Positions 19,853 through 30,284 are shown, counted from the first letter of the stretch. The stretch is 43,348 bases of DNA from Porphyra umbilicalis (GCA_002049455.2 KV919234.1:1-43348); one strand, 5' to 3'. Notes: generated from the letters alone by a model not told the origin. Translations and numbers: made by a program.

Positions 19853-22168
19853 ATGGCGCCCGCCGCCGCGGTGGTGACGCCGGCGGCAGCGCCGGCGGTG
19901 GCGCCCGCCGCGGCGCCCGCCGCGGCGCCGGCACCGGCGCTCGTGGCACCTGCCGCGCCCGCAGCGGCGGCACCCGCGGCGGTAGCACCTGGGGTGGCGG
20001 GGGCGCCCCCCCCCCCCGTCGTGCGCCCGCCCTCGCCCTCCTCGTCCATCGCGCCGTTTAGTCCGCTCGACTCGTCGGCCACGCTCGTCGCGTCGGCGCC
20101 CGGGCCGGCGGCGGCGGCGGTGCCGCGCCCGCCGTCGCCGCCGCCGCCGGTCGTGGCCGACCCGGGCGCGCCGCCCGCCGCCGTGACTGTGTCGGCGCCG
20201 GCGCCACCGTCGGCGGCCGCCGCCGCAGGGGCGGCCGTCCCCGCGCCCGCGACGGCGCCAGCGGTGGCAACGGCGCCGGCGCCGCTGCTGCCGGCGGCGG
20301 CCGCTGCAGGCGCCCCGCCGCCGGCCAAGCGGCCGCGGCCGTCGGAGGGTGGCGCCGACGCTGCCGCCGCCGCGGCGCCGTCGCCTCGGGTGAGTATGAC
20401 GGCTCTGCCCGTGGGTGGTGCGGCGGCGGCGGCGGCGGCGTCGGCGGCGGCGGCGCCCGCAGCGCCGCTGCCGTCGGGCGACGCCGAAGCCGCGTCGGGG
20501 CTCCTGTCCATGGCGGGCGCCATGGACGTGACGCCCGCCGCGGCCGCGGCGACGCCCGGCACGCCTGCCGACGCTGCGCCGCCGGCAGCGGCGGCGGTGC
20601 CGACGGCGGCGCCGACCATGACCACGGCGGCGGCGGCGGCGGCGGCCCCCCCGACGCCCGCCAAGCGCGGGGCGCCCGGTGCGGCGCCCGGCGGCGGCGC
20701 CAAGCCGCCGACTCCGACGGCCGGCGGGGCGGCCAAAAAGCCGCGGCTGGCGGGGGGCACCCTGTCGGGCGGCACCCCAGAGTCGGACGCGGCGGTCGCG
20801 CAGGCGCGGGCGGCGCGCTTTGGGCTCATCCCGGCTCCGGCGGCGCGGGGCCTTGGCGGCCGCGGCGGGGGGGCGGCGGCGGCGGCCGCGCCGGCGCCGT
20901 TGCCCTTATCGTCGTCGGTGGCGCCCGCGGCGGCGGCGACGCTGCCGCCGACCGCGGGCGTCACCGCCGCCCTCCCCCCGTTGGCCGCGGCGGTCGCGGC
21001 GCGGGCGGTGGCGGCGGCGGCGCCCGCCGCCGCCGCCGCCGCCGCCGCCGACTTGCGGATGGACGTGGCGGCGGCGGCGCCCGCGCCCGCCGGCGCGGGG
21101 CCGCCCGCGGCCGTGGCGCCGACCGCGCCGCCCGCGCCCGGTCGGCCGGCGGGCCCCCCACTCGCCGCCATCCGCACCGCCCTCGACGCCGAGGTGCGGG
21201 CGGCGCTCGCCGCCGCGTCGGCCCGCCGCGACGCGGTCGCGGGCGGGCGCCTGCGGCGCTTGCGTGCCGGCCACGGCCTTGCCGCCGACGATGACGACGA
21301 CGACGACGGCGGTGACGGCGCGATGCGCGTCGACGGCGGCGGCTGCCGCCCGTGGAGCGCCGCCGACTATGTGCGGCGGTTGGCCACATTTCGTTCCGAC
21401 GGGTGGTTGCCGGATGCGCTCGTCGGCGTGGCCGACGCGACCGTGGCCGCGCGCCACGGCTGGTCGGCGGCGGGGGGCGGGCGCCTCGTCAGCACCGACG
21501 GGGCGGTGTTGGCGGTGCGGCCGGGGTCGTTCGGCGCCGTGGCCGCCGACGGCGGCGCGTCGGTGGCGCCCGCCGACGGCGGCGGCGGCGGCGCGCCGCG
21601 GTGGGTCGGCGACGACGAAGCCGACCGCCTGGCCGAGGCGCTCGCCGGCTCGGGCCACGCGCCCCTGTCGGAGTGGACGGGCACGGCAGTGCCGCCGGCG
21701 GTGGCGGCCGGCAGCGGCGGCGGCGGCGGCGGCAATGTGCGCGGCCGTCTCGGGCGGCTGCGGGCGGCGGTGGCGGCCGCGCCGGGCGGCGCGCTCGCCG
21801 TGGCCCCCGCCGCCGCGGCGGCGGTCGTTGGCGGCGCCCCCGCCCGCCGCCGGTGGGGGGCGGCCGAGGTGCTCGCGGCGTGGGGCTGGACGGCCGAGGG
21901 GGTGGTGGGGGGGGGGGGGGGGGGCGGCGACGAGCCCCTCCTCGCGTGTTGCCAGTGTGGCGCCGAAGTCTTGTTGGCCGAAGCCGCGGCGCCGCCGCCC
22001 GCGGTGGCGGCGGCGGCGGGCGGCGGCGGGCGCGACGCGCCGAGCGGCGACGGCGGGGGTGGATTTGACGCGCGCCGCGAGCATTATCCCTACTGCCCGC
22101 TGTTGCGGGCGGGCGCCGTGGCGGCGGCGGCCGACGCGGTGGCGGCGGTGGTCGGCGTCGCGCCGTGA
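19853..22168 (+). CDS. ZC3HC1/NIPA/Pml39-type C3HC zinc-finger protein (nuclear basket), possibly the C-terminal half of the FG protein
   Basis: The first ATG in frame is at 19853, but the frame is open further upstream and joins the FG region through a G8 run (19796-19803). After a 400-residue Ala/Pro linker with an AKRPRP-type basic patch comes the C3HC signature from 21344: CRPWSAADYVRRLATF ... GW. A WGAAEVLAAWGW segment follows (about 21,860), then CCQCGAEV (about 21,947) and FDARREHYPYCPLL (about 22,065-22,105). These match the two BIR-like modules of ZC3HC1/NIPA (Pml39 in yeast), which bind TPR/Mlp at the nuclear basket. The second module keeps C-x2-C and H-x3-C. In the first, the expected Cys pair and FCPW Cys are replaced. 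The stop is TGA at 22166. Confidence 0.8.
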   Translation: MAPAAAVVTPAAAPAVAPAAAPAAAPAPALVAPAAPAAAAPAAVAPGVAGAPPPPVVRPPSPSSSIAPFSPLDSSATLVASAPGPAAAAVPRPPSPPPPVVADPGAPPAAVTVSAPAPPSAAAAAGAAVPAPATAPAVATAPAPLLPAAAAAGAPPPAKRPRPSEGGADAAAAAAPSPRVSMTALPVGGAAAAAAASAAAAPAAPLPSGDAEAASGLLSMAGAMDVTPAAAAATPGTPADAAPPAAAAVPTAAPTMTTAAAAAAAPPTPAKRGAPGAAPGGGAKPPTPTAGGAAKKPRLAGGTLSGGTPESDAAVAQARAARFGLIPAPAARGLGGRGGGAAAAAAPAPLPLSSSVAPAAAATLPPTAGVTAALPPLAAAVAARAVAAAAPAAAAAAAADLRMDVAAAAPAPAGAGPPAAVAPTAPPAPGRPAGPPLAAIRTALDAEVRAALAAASARRDAVAGGRLRRLRAGHGLAADDDDDDDGGDGAMRVDGGGCRPWSAADYVRRLATFRSDGWLPDALVGVADATVAARHGWSAAGGGRLVSTDGAVLAVRPGSFGAVAADGGASVAPADGGGGGAPRWVGDDEADRLAEALAGSGHAPLSEWTGTAVPPAVAAGSGGGGGGNVRGRLGRLRAAVAAAPGGALAVAPAAAAAVVGGAPARRRWGAAEVLAAWGWTAEGVVGGGGGGGDEPLLACCQCGAEVLLAEAAAPPPAVAAAAGGGGRDAPSGDGGGGFDARREHYPYCPLLRAGAVAAAADAVAAVVGVAP

Positions 22169-22627
22169 CGGGGCGGCGGGGCGGGTGGGGGGGTGGCGCC
22201 GGTGGCGCTGGCGGCGGGGCACGTCGGCGGGGGTGCTAGACGCTTGGGCAAGGACGGGTGCGGTCGCCGCGTGCGGGTCTGTTGGTCGGTGCGCCTGGTC
22301 TGTTGCTTTTGTTGCGCGTGTCCAGCCGTGGCCGTCGGCTTGTATTCAGATATCCATTGCTGCTGCTGGTGCGGCGTCGTCAACCTGTCTGCGCGGTCTC
22401 GTCTGTGACTTGGGTTGTTCGCAGAGTGTTTTGAAATATCACGAAGTCTTGCTGGCCAGCACCACACTCCAATTGGCGTGCACACGAGCTTTTCATTCCA
22501 AGCAACGCCCTCCTTTTTGTTGCGGGTATCGCTTCAGTAACCATTCACAGGCCACTGGTCGTTGGGCGAGCAGCACGTGAAGCGCTAAAAACAATCCCCG
22601 TCACCCGCATCGTCAGAACAGTGGACA

Positions 22628-22740
22628 CTTGAACGGGAGCCTGAACGGGAGTGCCGTTCAAGAAGCCCTTGAATGAGAGGTTTCCCGTCCAGGCGTTTGT
22701 GCTGTAACAAAGGCCTGAACGGGAGGAGATCCCGTTCAGG
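22628..22740. repeat. Cluster of CCTGAACGGGA direct and inverted repeats
   Basis: CTTGAACGGGA (22628), CCTGAACGGGA (22640), the inverted CCGTTCAAG (22654) and a hairpin CCTGAACGGGA/TCCCGTTCAGG at 22714-22740 with a 5-bp loop. The same hairpin recurs at 24117-24143. Confidence 0.65.
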
Positions 22741-23657
22741 GCAGCTGTGCCAGGCCCTGAACCGTCTCGAAGCTGATCGCACTGTCACTGTCGCACTAAT
22801 CCAAGCCAATGATATCCCCGCAATGGATTGCGGAGACGTATCAACAAGAAAACTCCGACCCTAGTAGGCCCCTCAGAGGTGCTGAGCACACACCCCTGTG
22901 GGGTTTACTCCAAAAGCGATCCATAGAGCCGCTTCGCAGCCCCAAGGTGCGTCGGGGGCGGGCGAGACGAGGGTTCTGGCGGTGGACGGGGCGGCGAGCA
23001 AGACGAACCACCAGGGAACCACTCAGATCGCCCTGTGAGAGCGGAATTGCAAAGATCATGGGATGTAATTTACACATCCTGGATCAGGGAAACGGCGCCT
23101 CTCTCTGTAGGATGCGCTTCGTTTGCGGCGGACAAGGCACCAATGGAGAGCTGATGAGCTCACGAGTTCATTGGTGTGAGTCTCGTAGCCTCACTCACGC
23201 TCTCATATTTTACGGAAAAGCTGAAAGTGAGGTGTAGCGTGTTTGGCGCAACCCCCGGAACCCGACTTCATATGTAAACACTGTGAAAGTTCCAGACAAG
23301 CCCGAGTTGCTAAAACTGGTACAAGTTGTCAAAACTGGGGTCAGACGGATAACGCTCGCTCGTGTTTTCCTCGACGCCCCTCTCCCCATTCTTTGACGAG
23401 CCGCGCCTTCCCTTCTCCTCTGATGTCTTTCCCTGTCCTCCCCCACCCCTCCCCCCCCCGGTCATGTTCAGCTGTTCTTTTCCTTTGTTTCTGTTTCTGT
23501 ATGCATCCGATGGCTCCAGCGCAGACCTGACCACCGCACAGTTGATGTGTCCCCGCACTTCGACCCTCACCGCACCACCGCTTGGCCAATATTACATGTT
23601 CTGGTTGCTCACCCGTCCTTGTTAATATACCAGCACTTTCCCTTTCGTTCTGCTCAG

Positions 23658-23796
23658 TCCGCTAGCGGGCATCAAAGCGGACGGCGACCCGGTCGTCGCC
23701 GCCCACGAGCAGCCCAGGGCCGTCACAGCCGGCATCGGCGTCGACAGGTATACCCATAGCGATGCGACTTTCTTGACCTTACAAGCAAGCAGTTGA
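23658..23796 (+). other. Possible short terminal exon, unidentified
   Basis: A polypyrimidine tract ending TTCTGCTCAG precedes an open stretch of about 45 codons containing IKADGDPVVAAHEQP and DRYTHSDATFLTLQASS, ending at a TGA at 23794. The composition is more protein-like than the surrounding DNA. No family recognised and no upstream exon identified. Confidence 0.2.
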
Positions 23797-24116
23797 GTTT
23801 TTGAGCTGGTGTATTGAGATATAGTCAACTACTCCGACGACGGCGTCGACGGTGTACAGGAGCGCGTGGCGGGCCGAACAATAACGGCTGTGTACTGACG
23901 AAAGCCCCCTATCGAAACAAGAAGTAGACCACACCTCGAGAGTGCTTGGCATGTGCCGGCACGCGCGCGCACGTGCCAAAAAGCTTCGAGGTCTGCGCAC
24001 CTCGACCCCTGCCCAGACGCAATGGACGGGGGTTCGGCCGAAGCTTCGAGGTGCCCCCACGTGCTGGAAACAGCTTCGAGATTTGGGAGTGTTTATTCAT
24101 GCTCGGATAACAGGGG

Positions 24117-24143
24117 CCTGAACGGGATTTCCTCCCGTTCAGG
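24117..24143. repeat. CCTGAACGGGA hairpin, second locus
   Basis: CCTGAACGGGA at 24117-24127 and TCCCGTTCAGG at 24133-24143, with a 5-bp loop; the same arms as the hairpin at 22714-22740, 1.4 kb away. Confidence 0.65.
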
Positions 24144-24814
24144 ATGACTACCTCTCTGACGATGCAACGGACCGACTGTGCGCAACGTAGCCTACACCGC
24201 GAGCTTGGCAGAATTTTCGGGCGAGCAAAGAGGAGATGACCGCAGTCGCGGTCTGGCCACCGCTCCGAGCCGTTAAAACAGCCCTTCTCGAGCTTCTATC
24301 GAGGTGTTTACCCTGGGCTGTACCAGTCACACTCGAGACTCATGCCCAGTGACGAGTCCGGCCCCTCGAGGCCGACCCCTCGTGCACTTCCACGCTTCTG
24401 CCACAGCCCTCTGGCCACCCGGTGGCGGCCTCGGGGGACGGGACGGGGGCGGCCGTGTCGGGCGCGTCCCTTGGCAGCGCAAACGGGTCGGCTGTGGCCA
24501 TTGGCGACCCCGCCGCGGCTCTCCGAGACCACCGCCGCCCGTTGGGTCCGGCGCGTGCGACCGACGCACGTGGCTGCCGCGACGCCGCCCGTTGAGCGGG
24601 CACGCGGCGGCGGTCGCCGCGAGGCAGCGGCGCGAGCCTTACACCACCGTCGCCAATGCATTCCCTCACCACCACCGCGCCCGACAACCACCACACGCTG
24701 GATAGGATCTCCTGCTACACGTCTATCGCTATCATGCCCCCCCTACTGGGGTGCACCATGGCCGCGACCAACGTCCTCCATCTGCCCCTGGGAGAAAAAA
24801 TGGGCCTTGTCGGG

Positions 24815-26269
24815 CTAGGACCCGTCCCCCCCCGCCGCCTCGACGAGCGCGTGCCACAGCCCGCCCTCGATGGGCACCCCGCCCCGGGCAGCGTCCGCGC
24901 GGCGGGCGTCCCCCCCCTCACCCGGCAGGACGGCGCCTCCCCCACGGAGCGTCGCCACCAGCGTCGCCGTATCCGCGTCCACGTCCGCCGCCGGCCGCAG
25001 CAGCGACGGGGAGGCGGCAACGACGAGGTTACCCCAGCCGCCACCACCCCCCTCCCCGTCGGCGCCCTCACCGCGGGCGCCCGCGGCGGTGGCCGCCCAC
25101 GGCAAGCCGGCAAACGTGGCACCGACGGCTGGACCCGTGAGCCACTCGACGAGCACGCCGAGCGCCGACGCCTTGTGCGCCGCGTCGGGCCCACCAAACG
25201 GCAGCAGCGCCGCCGCAGACGCCGCGTCGACGGTCGCGCCGCCCGCCGCGTCGAGCGCGACGTGTTCCGGCAGCGGTGTGCCGGTCGCCGCGGCGGCGCG
25301 GACCGCCCAGTAGGACATGGCCGACATGCCGATATCCGCCACGAGCGCGTCATACGCACCGTCGCCGGTGTTGCCGTTGCCCTCCTCGCCGCCATCACAC
25401 CGCGGCACGGGAATGCCGTACGCGAGCGGGTTGGTGCCGAGCAGCGCCGTTGCCGCCCCCGACGGGGCAACGAGCGGGCAGCAGCCCGACGCGGCCAAAC
25501 CAAACAACCCCGCCGCCGCCACCCGCCGTGCGTAGTACCCGATCGCGCCGCTGCCCGTCGTCGTGCCCGTCGTGCCGACAATGCCGACGCCGTGGGCGCG
25601 TGCGAGGCGGATGGCCTCATCGGTCGCCGCCGCCATCACCACCATCCCCGACCGGCCTGTGCCGTCGAGGGTGGCGGAGACGGGGGAAGCAGCCACCGGC
25701 ACCAGCGGCGGCGGTGGCGGCGGTGCAGCGGCGCCGTCCTCGGCCGCCGGCGCTGCGTCGGGCGACCCGACGCCGTGGGTGATGAGCTTGGCTAGCCCCT
25801 GCGCGTTGCCTGCCGCCTGCGCATAGACGAGCACTTCAGCCATGAGGGGGGCATCGACGGCCGGGGTGCCCCGCCGCAGCAGCAGGCGCCTGACAACCGC
25901 CACGACGGTGGCAGTTGGCACCCGCACAGTGGCGGTCGGCGGCGGTGACGACGGTGGCGGCGGGGAGGGGGTGAAGTGAGCATCCGTTGACGGCGGTCGG
26001 CCGGCGGCCACGTGGGTCGGCGCCGCCGCCGTCGTCGCCGGTGAAGCAGGGGAGCCCCCGGCCGGCGGGGGAGACGGCAGCGCCGCAGCCGACGCGACGA
26101 GGGCGACCCGTCGGCCGAGCGGCAACGCCGTCGGCGGGCCGGGGCGCGCGACTGCCGCGCCGCCGACGCGTGGTCGGCAGGCGGCTGCCGCCAGGCCGCC
26201 CCAGCCACCGGCAGCCGATGCGACAAAGGAGGGTGCGGCGCGCGCGGCCGCCGACGCCGGTGGCGTCAT
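24815..26269 (-). CDS. Ldh2-family malate/L-lactate dehydrogenase-like oxidoreductase with N-terminal extension
   Basis: The 484-residue product from the ATG at 26269 begins with about 110 Ala/Pro/Arg-rich residues, plausibly an organellar transit sequence. The PF02615-type core follows: VVRRLLLRRGTPAVDAPLMAEVLVYA (about 124-150), AGNAQGLAKL (153-162), SATLDGTG (198-205), GAIGYYARRVAAAGLFGLA (241-259), PLVAPSGAATALLGTNPLAYGIP (265-287), LPEHVALDAAG (333-343), LLPFGG ... KASALGVLVEWLTG (355-379) and a C-terminal VLPGEGGDARRADAARGGVPI. Family enzymes reduce 2-oxoacids with NAD(P)H. The usual SHG motif with the catalytic His aligns with AQG here (residues 156-158), so activity may differ. Low-complexity insertions occur at 177-190 and 397-412. 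A start further upstream (26560) is open but looks unlike protein. Confidence 0.8.
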   Translation of the reverse strand: MTPPASAAARAAPSFVASAAGGWGGLAAAACRPRVGGAAVARPGPPTALPLGRRVALVASAAALPSPPPAGGSPASPATTAAAPTHVAAGRPPSTDAHFTPSPPPPSSPPPTATVRVPTATVVAVVRRLLLRRGTPAVDAPLMAEVLVYAQAAGNAQGLAKLITHGVGSPDAAPAAEDGAAAPPPPPPLVPVAASPVSATLDGTGRSGMVVMAAATDEAIRLARAHGVGIVGTTGTTTGSGAIGYYARRVAAAGLFGLAASGCCPLVAPSGAATALLGTNPLAYGIPVPRCDGGEEGNGNTGDGAYDALVADIGMSAMSYWAVRAAAATGTPLPEHVALDAAGGATVDAASAAALLPFGGPDAAHKASALGVLVEWLTGPAVGATFAGLPWAATAAGARGEGADGEGGGGGWGNLVVAASPSLLRPAADVDADTATLVATLRGGGAVLPGEGGDARRADAARGGVPIEGGLWHALVEAAGGDGS

Positions 26270-27893
26270 GGCCGCGGTGGCGCCACCGCGCACGGGCGGG
26301 CGAGCCGCAGCGACACCGCAGGCACCGGTGGCGGCTGCGCACGTCCAGCGGCAGCGCCACCGCCCGTGAGCCCGCGCGCAATGGCGCCGTGGCGCTGCGG
26401 CAGGGGTGGTGGAGCCGTCGACGACGGCGGTCGGGCGACGGTAGCGGCCGGCACCCAGGCGAGCGTGACGGCACGCCGCGCAATGCCCGGGCGGGACCCA
26501 AGGGTGACGCGGGGATGCTGGCAGGACGGCGACGGTGCCGCGGCTTGGCGGTACCAACAACGGTTCAAGCTTGACGGACCATGAGCGGCGGCGGTCGACG
26601 GGGAGATGTGGCGGTTGGGGTGGTTCCGCCGCGCCAGAGCGGGCGTCTTTATAGCAGCGCCGCCGTCGCCGCCGCTGCTGCGGCCGTTGGCAGCGCCATG
26701 CACCACACGTCTGGCTGCCGCAGTGCCACGGTTGGCAGGCGTGGCAGCTGCGCGGCGGCAGCCGCGCCGGCAGTCGCCTGAGCGACCCGTTGCCAACGCG
26801 GTCGCCGGCGGGCGCGCGGCGAGCCGGCGCGCGGGGCGGCGGGCGGCGTCAACGGGCGGTGAGCCGCGCCCCGTGGGCGGTCCGCTCCGCGTCACGGCGG
26901 CGCGTGACGCGGCGACGGGCGGCGGCGACGTGGGGCCGACAACACCGCGGCCGCGGCCGCCGCTGCGGCTGCGGCGGCGGCTGCAGAGGCGGCTGCGGCG
27001 GCCGCGGCCGCTGCCGCCGCCCGTTCACAGCGCGGCGGACCTGGCGGCCGGCCGGGCGTGGCCGCGTGCCAACCCCGCTGGGTGCGGGCGCGCACCTCGG
27101 CCGTGATCACCATCACGCGGCGAGCGCGGGGGACTCGTGGGGGGGGGGGCGTGTCGTGCTGGCACGCCGACCTTCCGCGTTGGGGACGTTGGCACCACAG
27201 ACACCCCGATTTCTTCAACACCGTTCCGTACCGCGACGAGCCCGTGTACTAGCACCTCGGAGGTGCGTGGATCGGGCTCTTTTCGGTGGGGTCACCGCGC
27301 GGGCCCGGCATGACAGCAGGGTTGGCTTGGTGGCTTGTCCATCCAGGAGCCATCTGGCGTTGCCAGTCACTCACACCCGAACGGAATCAGTGGCCGCAAG
27401 GACGCCGTGAAGCGACGCAGCTTCACGCTCTTTCGTTGGGCAGGTCCGACTTGCTTCAAACGTCGCAAGGCTTCAAAAAAAGGTTCTGGGAAAGTTCAAG
27501 GAGTTCGGAGAGAGAAGCGCACAAGGTCCGACGTTCTACTGGGCTCTATGTTTAACACCCTACAGTATCGATCATTGACAACAACGTGCGTTAGATCCGT
27601 GCCCAACACTTCGAGGCGTAGAAGCTTGTTTTTGTCGGAATTGGTCGTTGTTCGTACAGACTGAGTTTCAGTCCACTCCCGCCCGGGAACTTCCGGCCAG
27701 TCATTGTTGCCCCGTAGGTCAAGTAACTCGGTTCATGTCCTTCCCCAGTGTCAAAAGGCCATGTGTTCTTCTGATCATGCGCAGTGAGCACCTCCATCCA
27801 GCTCGAAAAACCCTCGCGTCAGTACAGTGTGACCCCTCACTTGCCCTGGGGTGCACCAAGTCACCTGTACCTAGGTACAATCACAAGTACCCA

Positions 27894-27923
27894 ATCACGA
27901 GGGCAGGTACCTGCCCTTGTGAT
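27894..27923. repeat. 30-bp near-perfect palindrome
   Basis: ATCACGAGGGCAGGT followed directly by ACCTGCCCTTGTGAT; one mismatch and no loop. A partial copy of the same motif (AATCACAAGTACC) and GTACCTAGGTAC lie just upstream. Confidence 0.6.
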
Positions 27924-29937
27924 TATCTGACAGCAGGCACTTATTATAAGTAGAAAGAAGTTACTCAGATAGCAGAAGAACTGACAAACTGTTTTGGCCA
28001 TGAACCGACCCGGTGAAAGGATCGTACTCTTTGTGCACCAGAAGTGACCTCTGAACACGAACGTATTTAGGGTCAACTTCAAGTGAGAGACTATCAGATT
28101 CAACAAACATGCGTTTAAGAGCGACTCGACTTCGCGTTCCGGGCATCTGTCAAGACGCCTACCTGACATCCCAGTGAGTGTCCGCTCGACTCGCAGTCAA
28201 GCCCGTTGTCCTGAGACGCACAGCCATTCAATCCGTGACACGTATGACCAATCCGAGGTCAAGATAGCTGTACACGGCTGTTTTCAGGTCGGGGCCTATC
28301 CGTCGCGACCAACTTTGCTACCACTCGGACGGTGCTCAGGGAAGCACAGTTCGGGCACACCAGAGGATGACTCACAGTTTCCGAGGCTCTGCAATGCCCC
28401 GAAACCAAAAAACCTCCCCTCGGAGGCTGGTGCGCGACGGCGTCCCCCCCAAGCGAGCGCAAAGTGGCTATGTCCACCCGGGCAAGCAACTTGAGCAAGA
28501 TGCCGGGCGGAAAACATGTTTGTCGAGAGCACACCAACCTCAGCGAGGCGTCGGCAGCATTTTGCAAAAGGGCGGTCCCACGCGACCGCGACGAGCGTTC
28601 GTTGGGCGACTCCCGGCACGGCTGTGAAGGATTCACGATGGACGATTCACAGCGTCGCCCGCCGCGGCGCTACCCGCCACCAATGGGGCAGCTCCATTCT
28701 GCAGCAGAAGCTGTCATCGCCGCTCTCCTGTGCGGGCCGGCCCTTGGGCCAGCGTGTGCGGCGCACCGGGTGCAGCGGCGCGCGGGCCGAGCGACTGCGC
28801 AGGCCCCTCCTCGGCGCGGGCCAAACACTTTCGTGCCGCGGTGCCATGCGGGCGCCCCGCACCGCGCCGGTCGGGACACCCCCGTGTGGCCGTCCCCCGC
28901 CCTCGTCAAGCGTGTGTGCAACCGCAATGGCGACACGGGGCCGTGCCAGCCGGCATCCGCAACCACGGCGAACGATGCGCGCCGCCGCCCCCGCTTTGCG
29001 GTTCACTGCGGTGGTGGTCCTGCCGGTCCCGGCAGACCCCCTGTCGACACGCGTCGGACGGCGGAAAGTGCGGCTCCCAGCGTCTGTACAGGCACGGTGA
29101 GGCCGCGTCAGTTGGCGGTGACGGCAGCCGCCCCGTGGCGGACGCTTTGGCAGTCGGCGGTACAGCCGACAGCAACGGCACGAGCGGCGGCGGCGGTGCC
29201 GTTCCCTCCCCATCCACTGCCACCGACGTTGGCGTTGAAGCTAGCTGCAGCGTCACGCCCGTCGCCGCCTCGGCCTTCCACTGAAGCTGAGTTGCCTACA
29301 TGGCAAAGGGATGCCCCCCGCCCCCCCCACTTTCCCCAAATGATGCGGTTTTTTACACAGTTTCTCTTGTTCTTCTCGGCCTCTGGTGCTCATTCTGGCA
29401 ACAGAAACGGACTCAGCAGCGTCTCTTTGGTCTTGGAGGAACTCGGGGGCATGCTGGCTCGAGAATAAGTAGGGTCTTGGCGCGCGTATCTGCACATTCG
29501 CAGCGTATTCTCACCTTGCAACGGGCGCTCACAGAACCGGCGCTATGGTCGACCACGCCACGCGCAGGCCCCCAGCGGCCTTCCTGGAGGGTGGTGGCAT
29601 GCTCCCAGTTCTCTGAGCTTGTGGGGGCGCAGTTGCGCCGCCCCTCCTGCCCCCCCCCCCGCTTTTTGTCGCCTCACTCCCCGCCTCCCTGCTTCCCGCG
29701 CGCCCCTTTGCCCACGTCCGTGCCCCCCCCAGTCTTTTTTCGCGCCTCTTGTACGTCGCTGCCCCTTAATCAATGTACTTTGTGACCTAGTCACCCCGCA
29801 CCGCCACCCCACTGTCCCACCGCGGCGCCTCACGTCCCTTGCGTACCTGCCCCCCCCCCTCCCCCGATCCCCCCCCCCCCCTCCCCCAACGCAGAGATTT
29901 TGTCTTGGTTCCTCAGGACCGACAAATACTACCAGCT

Positions 29938-30210
29938 GCGCAGTGCACCTCGTTGCTGGATCCACAACGAACCTCGTTTTCCCCCAAATCGCTCGTGCAA
30001 AAACTTGCACGACCCCTCGGAAGCACCGGTACGAGGCGATTTTTTTGCAAAAATATGTTGAAACTTGCATACGTTTGCATGACTGCATTTTTCAATGACT
30101 TCTTGGATGCATCAGAAGCCTCTTTGAGAGCCGCTTCCTATGGTCTTGAGCGACATGGGGAAAATGCGCATGTGCAAACGTACACATGTGCTCAACAAGT
30201 GCGTGCGAGC
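29938..30210 (+). repeat. 273-bp dispersed direct repeat, copy 1
   Basis: Nearly identical to 34041-34313 in the same orientation, sharing GCGCAGTGCACCTCGTTGCT at the start and AACAAGTGCGTGCGAGC at the end, with scattered substitutions. The flanks differ on both sides. No protein-coding signature. The repeat is followed at once by the dispersed terminus at 30233-30284. Confidence 0.8.
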
Positions 30211-30232
30211 AAGTCCCTTGATCTATTAATGA

Positions 30233-30284
30233 GTGTATGTGTGCATCACTACACTTTGAGAGCACCCTGTCCTAAAGGCCAGGG
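30233..30284 (-). repeat. Dispersed repeat terminus, inverted copy 3
   Basis: Reverse complement of 7144-7195: ends CCCTGTCCTAAAGGCCAGGG and contains GTGCATCACTACACTTTGAG. It directly follows the 273-bp repeat, so both may belong to one element. Confidence 0.6.

Larger units (their letters stand above)
22169..24814. other. Intergenic: 3' flank, CCTGAACGGGA palindromes and AGCTTCGAG repeats
   Basis: GC falls after about 22,330. Inverted repeats built on CCTGAACGGGA cluster at 22628-22740 and recur at 24117-24143. AGCTTCGAG-type motifs cluster at 23979-24085. A possible short terminal exon is at 23658-23796. From 24,340 to 24,815 GC-rich DNA is open on both strands, forming the 3' flank of the Ldh2-like gene. 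No other gene is supported. Confidence 0.4.

Noticed and set aside
28464..29468. 334-codon plus-strand ORF
   Set aside because: No recognisable domain. Composition changes abruptly along it, and competing ORFs exist on the other strand.
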